A stretch of 7,560 nt of DNA from Thiocapsa sp. UBA6158 (GTDB lineage Bacteria; Pseudomonadota; Gammaproteobacteria; Chromatiales; Chromatiaceae), in contig NZ_DIUM01000076.1 in NCBI RefSeq assembly GCF_002423035.1, forward strand, positions 2,779-10,338. Reading direction: 5' to 3'. Below the pieces are notes generated by a model. That model worked only from the letters and a program-made list of their open reading frames with translations, was not told the origin of the DNA and made no database searches. The position numbers and the translations under genes are program-made. Positions 1 through 5,366 of this stretch are shown piece after piece (positions within the stretch are counted from its first letter, which is position 1; the number at the start of each line of letters is the position of its first letter).

Positions 1-717
1 CTTGTCGAAGGCCGGACGCAGCTTGCCGAGCGTCTCGGCCGTGGTGCCGGGGCGCGGAAACTCGTCCGTGGCGAAGACGACCGGATCGCCCTTGCGCTGC
101 GGAATGCTGACCGGAACAATCTCGTCGGCGAAGCGGCCCGACTTGATCGCCGCCTCGGCCTTCTGCTGCGACGCGGCCGCAAACGCGTCCTGGGCTTCGC
201 GGGTGAATTCGTATTTCTTGGCGATGTTCTCTGCCGTCACGCCCATGTGGTACTGATTGAAGGCATCCCAAAGACCATCGACAATCATGGTGTCCTTCAT
301 CGACCAATCGCCCATACGCTGTCCCTCGCGCGAGCGCGGCAAGACATGTGCGGACTGGCTCATACTCTCTTGGCCGCCCGCGATCACGATGTCGGCGTCG
401 CCGCAGGCCACCGCCTGCATCGCCAGATGAACGGCCTTCAGCCCGCTGCCGCAGACCTTGTTGATGGTCATGGCCGGCACGGAGTGGGGAAGACCCGCGT
501 TCAGGGTCGTCTGACGCGCCGGATTCTGGCCCACGCCGGCGGTGAGGACCTGGCCGAGGATGACCTCGTCGACCTGATCCGGAGAGATTCCGGTGCGCTC
601 CATCAACGCCTTGAGCACGGTGGCCCCGATGTCGGTCGCGGGGAGTGAAGAGAGGCTGCCGCCGAAGGTGCCGACTGGGGTACGGCCCGCATCGACGATC
701 ACGATATTGTCGCTCAT
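1..717 (-). CDS. phaA: Acetyl-CoA acetyltransferase (beta-ketothiolase), N-terminal part, cut by window edge
   Basis: The enzyme condenses two acetyl-CoA into acetoacetyl-CoA, the first step of polyhydroxybutyrate synthesis, in the cytosol. Reading the minus strand from the ATG at 717 gives 239 uninterrupted codons to base 1, starting MSDNIVIVDAGRTPVGTFGG. The thiolase nucleophile motif NKVCGSGLKA lies at residues 86-95, with the acyl-accepting cysteine at 89, the same number as in the Zoogloea ramigera enzyme. GGQESM (114-119) and YHMG (156-159) are further family signatures; the histidine of the latter lies near CoA in known structures. Full-length biosynthetic thiolases have about 390 residues, so the C-terminal catalytic His and second Cys lie outside the window. 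The start matches the usual thiolase N-terminus, though the ribosome site is weak (AAGG about 10 bases upstream). The gene is divergent from phaE, which supports a PHA role rather than fatty-acid breakdown. The family is certain; the phaA assignment rests on context. Confidence 0.93.
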   Translation of the reverse strand, partial: MSDNIVIVDAGRTPVGTFGGSLSSLPATDIGATVLKALMERTGISPDQVDEVILGQVLTAGVGQNPARQTTLNAGLPHSVPAMTINKVCGSGLKAVHLAMQAVACGDADIVIAGGQESMSQSAHVLPRSREGQRMGDWSMKDTMIVDGLWDAFNQYHMGVTAENIAKKYEFTREAQDAFAAASQQKAEAAIKSGRFADEIVPVSIPQRKGDPVVFATDEFPRPGTTAETLGKLRPAFDK

Positions 718-846
718 GGTGTAAATGCCTTATGAATTTATGGAGTGGACGCTTATTCGGATGTGGCCGGTCGTGACGCGAAAACCCGGCCGCAAGATCT
801 AAAATGCCCCGCTCGCGCCGATAGAGCAACCCGGATTTTACGCCGC

Positions 847-864
847 TTTGTTGCAGTGCACAAA
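847..864. promoter_or_regulatory. Candidate PhaR operator (TGCA-rich inverted repeat) upstream of phaE
   Basis: The 18-base stretch TTTGTTGCAGTGCACAAA has outer arms TTTGT and ACAAA that are perfect inverted repeats around a TGCAGTGCA core. PhaR, the PHA-responsive repressor that controls phasin and PHA genes in several proteobacteria, is known to bind TGC-rich sites of this look. A degenerate second copy lies at 875-892 in reverse orientation and matches at 10 of 18 positions. The site overlaps the best, though weak, -35 candidate for phaE and lies about 50 bases before its start codon, where a bound repressor could block transcription. The repeat is seen directly; the PhaR link comes from memory of the motif, and no phaR gene is visible in the window. 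Confidence 0.4.
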
Positions 865-897
865 TCGACGTGCTACCGTGTGCTGCAAAGTAACCCG

Positions 898-905
898 AAG
901 GAGGG
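898..905 (+). promoter_or_regulatory. Strong ribosome binding site of phaE
   Basis: AAGGAGGG lies seven bases before the ATG at 913 and is nearly a full complement of the 16S rRNA tail. It fixes the phaE start at 913, although the frame is open upstream to an ATG at 745. Confidence 0.85.
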
Positions 906-912
906 CAAAACC

Positions 913-1983
913 ATGAGCAACGAAACCTTTTTCAACGACAGCTGGATGGATCTGCAGCGCAAGTACTGGGACAGTTGGACCGAGATGAGCCGCAAGGCGA
1001 TGGGCTCGCAGGGCGGCATGGGCCAGCTCACCAATCCCTGGGAGAGCGCGCTCGACAACTGGTGGAAGGCACTTGCGCCGGCCGCCCCGGATGCCTCCAA
1101 AAACTTTATGGAAAAAATGATGGAGCAGGGCAAGGTCTTCTTCCGTTTCGGCGAGGCATTTGCCTCCGGCAAGCCGGGCGACACCGCCTCCCCGACCGAC
1201 GGCATGGCGTTCTGGACCAAGGCGCTTGAAGACATCCAGAAGAGCTTCAGCGGCTCGCTGGACGAAAACGGCAATGTCATGCAACGCATGATGTCCTTCT
1301 GGGAGATGCCGCTCGACAACTGGCAGCGCATGATGTCCTCGATGTCGCCGATGCCCGGCGATGCCCTGCGCTACATGCCGCACGACCAGGTCAAGGACAG
1401 CTTCAATCGTGTGCTGTCTGCGCCCGGGCTGGGCTACACCCGCGAGGAACAGGGGCAGTATCAGGAGTTGATCCGCGCCTCCATGGATTATCAAAAGGCG
1501 CTGCAGGAATACAACGGCTTCTATGCACAGCTCGGCGTCAAATCCGTGCAGCGGATGGGCGGCTACATCCAGAGTATCCTTGACAGCGGCAAGAGCATCG
1601 ATTCGGCCCGCGCGCTCTACGATAACTGGGTCATGTGCTGCGAGGCGGTCTACGCCGAAGAGGTCGCGACCCCGGAGTACGCCCAGATCCACGGTCACCT
1701 GGTCAACGCCCAGATGGCCCTGAAGAAGCGCATGGCGGTGCTGGTCGACGAGAACCTCGGCGCCATGAACATGCCGAGCCGCAACGAGCTGCGCACCCTT
1801 CAGGATCGGCTGCAGGAGACCCGGCGCGAGAACAAGAAGCTCAGCCAGAGCCTGCGCACGCTCGAGCGTCAGGTGGCAGCCCTCGCCGGTACCCCGATCG
1901 AGACGCCCGCAACGGCCATCAGGTCCATTGCATCCGCCAAGGCGCCGGTCCGCAAAAAGGCCGTGACCAAGACCGCCGACTAG
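913..1983 (+). CDS. phaE: Class III PHA synthase subunit PhaE
   Basis: PhaE is the non-catalytic partner of PhaC in the two-subunit class III PHA synthase and is needed for full polymerising activity at the granule surface. The product has 356 residues from the ATG at 913, close to the size of known PhaE proteins. It begins MSNETFFNDSWMDLQRKYWD and is rich in Trp and Met in its first half (NPWESALDNWW near 41-51; FWEMPLDNWQRMM near 128-140), as in the PHA_synth_III_E family. A conserved stretch MPSRNELRTLQDRL starts at residue 287 and leads into a charged coiled-coil-like helix to about 328. The protein ends in an Ala/Thr-rich tail finishing in a Lys/Arg cluster (APVRKKAVTKTAD). It lies 95 bases upstream of phaC on the same strand, probably co-transcribed. 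The start is set by the AAGGAGGG site. Tight pairing with phaC makes the identity very likely. Confidence 0.95.
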   Translation: MSNETFFNDSWMDLQRKYWDSWTEMSRKAMGSQGGMGQLTNPWESALDNWWKALAPAAPDASKNFMEKMMEQGKVFFRFGEAFASGKPGDTASPTDGMAFWTKALEDIQKSFSGSLDENGNVMQRMMSFWEMPLDNWQRMMSSMSPMPGDALRYMPHDQVKDSFNRVLSAPGLGYTREEQGQYQELIRASMDYQKALQEYNGFYAQLGVKSVQRMGGYIQSILDSGKSIDSARALYDNWVMCCEAVYAEEVATPEYAQIHGHLVNAQMALKKRMAVLVDENLGAMNMPSRNELRTLQDRLQETRRENKKLSQSLRTLERQVAALAGTPIETPATAIRSIASAKAPVRKKAVTKTAD

Positions 1984-2065
1984 CTCGGGCCGTCACCACA
2001 GAAATCACACGCACTGCGCTCCCCTGAGAACCGGGTGCCGCAGACGCGTATCCAACGAATACCGC

Positions 2066-2070
2066 GAGGA
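2066..2070 (+). promoter_or_regulatory. Ribosome binding site of phaC, with three stacked start codons
   Basis: GAGGA ends 8 bases before GTG (2079), 11 before ATG (2082) and 14 before ATG (2085), all in one frame. Spacing favours the GTG. The N-terminus MFPIDIRPD that I recall for the A. vinosum protein lines up best with a start at 2082 (MMPIDIRPD). Confidence 0.55.
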
Positions 2071-2078
2071 ACCGAACC

Positions 2079-3152
2079 GTGATGATGCCGATCGATATCC
2101 GGCCCGACAAGCTGACCCAAGAGATGCTGGACTATTCCCGCAAGCTCGGTCAAGGCATGGAAAACCTGCTCAACGCCGAGAAGATCGACACCGGCGTGAG
2201 TCCGAAGGAGCCGGTCTACACCGAAGACAAGCTGGTGCTCTATCGCTACGACACGCCCGAAGGCGTGACCCCCGACCCGGTCCCGCTGCTGATCGTCTAC
2301 GCCCTGGTCAATCGGCCCTACATGACCGACATCCAGGAAGACCGCTCGACCATCAAGGGTCTGTTGGCGACCGGGCAGGACGTCTATCTGATCGATTGGG
2401 GTTATCCGGATCAGGCCGACCGCGCCATCACGCTCGACGACTACATCAACGGCTACATCGACCGCTGCGTGGATCACATCCGCGAGGCGCACGGCGTCGA
2501 GAAGATCAACATCCTCGGCATTTGCCAAGGCGGTGCCTTCAGCTTGATGTACACCTCGATGCATCAGGACAAGGTCAACAGCCTGGTGACCATGGTCACC
2601 CCGGTGGACTTCAAGACCCCGGACAACCTGCTGTCGGCGTGGGTGCAGAACGTCGACATCGACCTCGCAGTCGACACCATGGGCAACATCCCGGGCGAGC
2701 TGTTGAACTGGACCTTTCTGTCTCTCAAGCCCTTCAGCTTGACCGGTCAGAAGTACGTCAACATGGTCGACGTGCTCGATGATCCGGACAAGGTGAAGAA
2801 CTTCCTGCGCATGGAGAAGTGGATCTTCGACAGCCCGGATCAGGCCGGCGAGACCTTCCGTCAGTTCATCAAGGACTTCTATCAGCGCAACGGCTTCATC
2901 AACGGCGGCGTCATGCTGGCGGGTCAGGAAGTGGATCTGAAGAATGTCACCTGCCCGGTGCTCAACATCTATGCGATGCAGGACCACCTGGTACCGCCGG
3001 ATGCCTCCAAGGCGCTGAAGGGCTTGACCGGCAGCAGCGACTATACCGAGCTTGCCTTCCCCGGCGGCCACATCGGTATCTATGTCAGCGGCAAGGCTCA
3101 GAAAGAGGTCACACCCGCCATCGGGAAGTGGCTGAACGCGCACTCGGCGTAA
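2079..3152 (+). CDS. phaC: Class III PHA synthase catalytic subunit PhaC
   Basis: PhaC polymerises (R)-3-hydroxyacyl-CoA, mainly 3-hydroxybutyryl-CoA, into polyester with release of CoA, as a complex with PhaE on PHA granules. The 357-residue product has the short class III length (about 355), against roughly 560-590 for class I enzymes. It is an alpha/beta-hydrolase fold protein. The lipase-box variant GICQGG puts the nucleophilic cysteine at residue 149. The general base lies in MQDHLVPPDAS (Asp302) and the third triad member in PGGHIGIYVSGKA (His331), counting from the GTG. These numbers equal the Cys149/Asp302/His331 triad reported for A. vinosum. Long stretches such as the one around LIVYALVNRPYMTDIQEDRS match my memory of Chromatiaceae PhaC. 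The start may instead be ATG 2082 or 2085, which changes only one or two residues. phaE precedes it; a hairpin follows the stop. Confidence 0.97.
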   Translation: MMMPIDIRPDKLTQEMLDYSRKLGQGMENLLNAEKIDTGVSPKEPVYTEDKLVLYRYDTPEGVTPDPVPLLIVYALVNRPYMTDIQEDRSTIKGLLATGQDVYLIDWGYPDQADRAITLDDYINGYIDRCVDHIREAHGVEKINILGICQGGAFSLMYTSMHQDKVNSLVTMVTPVDFKTPDNLLSAWVQNVDIDLAVDTMGNIPGELLNWTFLSLKPFSLTGQKYVNMVDVLDDPDKVKNFLRMEKWIFDSPDQAGETFRQFIKDFYQRNGFINGGVMLAGQEVDLKNVTCPVLNIYAMQDHLVPPDASKALKGLTGSSDYTELAFPGGHIGIYVSGKAQKEVTPAIGKWLNAHSA

Positions 3153-3161
3153 CGCACCACC

Positions 3162-3203
3162 CGGAGGTCGGAGGACGCGCATCGGGCGCGCCTTCGGTCT
3201 CCG
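3162..3203 (+). terminator. Hairpin after phaC, probable transcription terminator or 3'-end stabiliser
   Basis: The arms 3162-3180 and 3186-3203 pair over 18 base pairs with one bulged A (3175) and a five-base loop (3181-3185). Three pairs are G.T (3167/3198, 3168/3197, 3171/3194). They would be G.U in a plus-strand RNA but C.A mismatches in the minus-strand RNA, so the fold suits the phaEC transcript. It starts 10 bases after the phaC stop and ends 15 bases before the stop of the convergent radical SAM gene. No T-run follows on the plus strand, so classical intrinsic termination is not assured; Rho-assisted termination or protection of the mRNA end is also possible. Confidence 0.5.
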
Positions 3204-3218
3204 CACGGACTGCTGCGG

Positions 3219-4949
3219 TTACGCGGCAGCCGACCTTGCATCCAGACTCGCCTCAGCCTGCTCCTCGGGCGTCTTCTCGACCGGCTCCATCGCCTGATCC
3301 ATATAACGGTAGTCGGGCCGCCGCGTGTCCTGCTTCACCCGCCGATACAGCCGCCACACCCGCCAGGCGTAGGCGATCAAACCGCCATAGGTGGTCGCGA
3401 TCTCCCGAACGCGACGCGGATAAAAGACCCAGGCAGACTCGATCGGCAGCTCCGAGCGCCGCTCCGTGCGGACCTTACGCCGCAGAAACCCGCCCTGCAG
3501 CGGATGCACCCGCTCGAACCTGAAGCAGCCGTAAAACTCCAGTGCAATCTCCATGATGCGTTTCGGATTGCGGTTGAAGGCCGCGGCACGCCGCATCAGG
3601 GTCTCCAGATGCGCCATCGAGTAGTAGCTGTCCCAGGCGCGGCGATAGACGCCCTGCCACTCCTGCGCGCTCATCCGCGGATGGGTCGTGCAGACATGCT
3701 CGAGGTCGTAGCGATTCAGATCCGGGTCGAGCGGCGCGCCCTGCGCGTGCAGCGCCTGATGGTCGGCGGAGCCGGGCAACGGCGTCAGACAGAAGAACTC
3801 CAGGATGTCGAGCGGCAGCTCGCGCTTGATTGTCTCGATGTCGCTCAGGATGCGTTCCGGCGTGTCGTCCGGAAAGCCCAGGATGTAGCCGCAATAGGTG
3901 GTCACGCGCTGCTGCTGCCAGGCCAACAGCATGTTGCGGTAGTTGGCGATCTTGTTCTGTTTCTTGTGCGCGGATTTCAGATTGTCCGCATTGACGCTCT
4001 CCAGCCCGATGAAGACCCGCGACACACCCGCTGCCCGCGCCTTGGTCACGAACCCCGGCAGGGTGTGACACATGGTATCGACCTGGATAGTGAAGTTGAG
4101 CTTCACCCCGAGCTCGCGACGCAGCGCGGCGATGCGGTCGAAGATCGGCTCCCAGTTGCGGTTGCGCGCGAAGTTGTCGTCCGTGATGAAGTAATGGCGA
4201 ATGCCGTGGGCCAGGTTGGCGCGCAGCAGCCGTTCGATGTCGCCCGGGTCGCGGAAGCGCGACTTGCGACCCTGCACGTTGATGATGGTGCAGAAGCTGC
4301 AGAGGAAGGGACAACCGCGTCCGGCATCGAAGGTGCCGGGCATGGGGGCATAGCGCCGCGCCACCTCGGGCGGGAGATAGGGCATGGTCTTGCCCTGCAG
4401 GTCCGGAAGCTCCGCCATGTGATTGTAAAGCGGCTCCAGACGCCGGTCGTCGGCGGCCCGGAGGAGGTCGGCAAAATGTTCCTCGGCTTCGCCGGCAAAA
4501 AGGCTGACGCCCAGATCCATGGCCTCCTGCAGCTCCGGGGGGATGCCCGGAAGCATCGCCAAGGAGCCGCTGATGTGAAAACCGCCCATGACGACCTGGA
4601 GTCCTGCCGCCCGAAAGCGTCGCGCCAGATCCATAGCGCGGGGAAACTGGTTGGATTGGACTCCCACCAGGCACACCAGACCCCGGCCACCGTTGGCTTG
4701 GATGCGACCGATGATCCGCTTCACCGGAACCAGCGTGTTGGTCTCGTCGTAGGCGTTGACCTCGATGCGCACGCCCTCGCCCAAAACCCCGGATCGGTCT
4801 GCAGCGCAGGTCAGCCCGTAGAGGCTCGCGAGCGAGTTGGACGGGATCCATGCCTTGAGCCACTGAATCACATAGCCGTTGTCGTCGTAGTGCGACGGCT
4901 TGATCAATTCCACCTGAAACCGGGTCGCGGACGCGCTGCTCGGAGGCAT
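3219..4949 (-). CDS. Radical SAM protein with cobalamin-binding-like N-terminal domain, substrate unknown
   Basis: The 576-residue product (from the ATG at 4949) carries the [4Fe-4S] motif C-x3-C-x2-C as GCPFLCSFC (Cys213, 217, 220), which would bind the cluster that cleaves S-adenosylmethionine. FIGLES (313-318) and GYILGFPDDTPE (354-365) are typical later elements of the radical SAM barrel. Residues about 10-165 resemble the B12-binding Rossmann-like domain found ahead of this class, including VVMGGFHISG (119-128) and FAGEAEE (151-157). I see no clear D-x-H-x-x-G cobalamin motif, so B12 binding is inferred. After about residue 400 comes a helical region with two basic patches (490-500 and 530-545) and an acidic, Ala-rich tail. 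BchE, HpnP and HpnJ share this architecture, but I cannot assign any of these roles. The start at 4949 is preferred over an in-frame start at 5015 because of its good ribosome site. The gene converges on phaC and has no operon partner in view. Confidence 0.85.
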   Translation of the reverse strand: MPPSSASATRFQVELIKPSHYDDNGYVIQWLKAWIPSNSLASLYGLTCAADRSGVLGEGVRIEVNAYDETNTLVPVKRIIGRIQANGGRGLVCLVGVQSNQFPRAMDLARRFRAAGLQVVMGGFHISGSLAMLPGIPPELQEAMDLGVSLFAGEAEEHFADLLRAADDRRLEPLYNHMAELPDLQGKTMPYLPPEVARRYAPMPGTFDAGRGCPFLCSFCTIINVQGRKSRFRDPGDIERLLRANLAHGIRHYFITDDNFARNRNWEPIFDRIAALRRELGVKLNFTIQVDTMCHTLPGFVTKARAAGVSRVFIGLESVNADNLKSAHKKQNKIANYRNMLLAWQQQRVTTYCGYILGFPDDTPERILSDIETIKRELPLDILEFFCLTPLPGSADHQALHAQGAPLDPDLNRYDLEHVCTTHPRMSAQEWQGVYRRAWDSYYSMAHLETLMRRAAAFNRNPKRIMEIALEFYGCFRFERVHPLQGGFLRRKVRTERRSELPIESAWVFYPRRVREIATTYGGLIAYAWRVWRLYRRVKQDTRRPDYRYMDQAMEPVEKTPEEQAEASLDARSAAA

Positions 4950-5366
4950 GAGGGTCCCTCGTCGACGGAGAAAGGGATGACCGCTGGTGACTGGACCGCC
5001 TGCGGCTCCGAACACCGAAAAACTCGGGTCCAGGGAAAAAGAAGGCGAAGATTCAGTCCTTCAGCGCGGATTCCGCAGTCGATGCTAGTCCCGTTGGGAG
5101 GCTCGGGCAAGCCCCGGAGGCTGCCGCGGGACTGTCGCCTTCGCCTTGAGCCATGGCATGATCCGGCGCTGGATCGACCGGGGATCATTCCGATACCCTG
5201 GCTTTGCAAGGTTGCCGGGCATGCACTCCGAGATCACGCCGATTGCACACAGCATTGAATCCCGGCCGGTCACCACGGCGTTCGTCGCATCGCGCTTCGG
5301 CCTCGTCGCCGACGACCGTCCGAGGCAGTACCGCAGGGGGAAAAGACCACGCGCAGAGGCCGGGCG
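4950..5366. other. Divergent intergenic region, no gene recognised
   Basis: These 417 bases separate the radical SAM gene (minus) from the DUF2126 gene (plus) and should hold promoters for both. Short open frames cross the region on both strands, but none has a ribosome site plus recognisable protein content. Visible structure is limited to short items: GCGGATTCCGC (5077-5087), a perfect inverted repeat about one central base; AAGGCGAAG (5042-5050) with its complement CTTCGCCTT about 90 bases on; and TCGTC-GCC-GACGA (5303-5315). I see no tRNA, riboswitch or convincing sigma-70 promoter. Confidence 0.5.
4955..4960 (-). promoter_or_regulatory. Ribosome binding site fixing the radical SAM start
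   Basis: On the minus strand GAGGGA lies five bases before the ATG at 4949. The in-frame alternative at 5015 would add 22 residues unlike the family, so 4949 is the better start. The site forms a short GAGGG-A-CCCTC inverted repeat, but a one-base loop cannot fold as a hairpin. Confidence 0.65.

Larger units (their letters stand above)
718..912. promoter_or_regulatory. Divergent phaA / phaE control region
   Basis: This 195-base gap separates the start of phaA (minus) from phaE (plus), so promoters for both should lie here. It is more A/T-rich than the genes, notably at 721-745 next to phaA and at 797-805. The phaE side carries the TGCA-rich inverted repeat annotated separately. I found no convincing -35/-10 pair for phaA. 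For phaE, TTGCAG (851-856) and TACCGT (874-879) are 17 bases apart, with a TG-type extension just before the -10, but each box matches the consensus at only about three of six bases. The phaE reading frame stays open back to 745, but this is ignored because the strong ribosome site lies just before 913. Confidence 0.6.

Noticed and set aside
721..745. A/T-rich stretch as a phaA -10 box (TAAATT / CATAAG on the minus strand)
   Set aside because: No -35 element at suitable spacing; A/T richness alone is not enough to call a promoter.
745..912. N-terminal extension of phaE to the ATG at 745
   Set aside because: The extension runs through the A/T-rich control region and the operator-like repeat, has no ribosome site, and the AAGGAGGG at 898-905 sets the start at 913.
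838..1698. 286-codon open frame opposite phaE
   Set aside because: It is antisense to phaE, with low-complexity His/Arg composition and no recognisable domain.
1980..3206. 408-codon open frame on the minus strand opposite phaC
   Set aside because: It lies antisense to a certain gene, is rich in His, Val, Asp and Leu as expected from the reverse of GC-biased codons, and shows no family motif.
4950..5015. 22-residue N-terminal extension of the radical SAM protein to 5015
   Set aside because: The added residues do not resemble the family, and GAGGGA sits correctly before the ATG at 4949.
5198..5217. Sigma-54-like promoter (CTGGCTTTGCAAGGTTGCC) upstream of the DUF2126 gene
   Set aside because: The GG and GC elements are two bases too far apart for the strict -24/-12 spacing.
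3504..5258. 584-codon open frame on the plus strand opposite the radical SAM gene
   Set aside because: It is the mirror of a gene with clear catalytic motifs; its His/Arg/Gly-rich composition is a codon-bias shadow.
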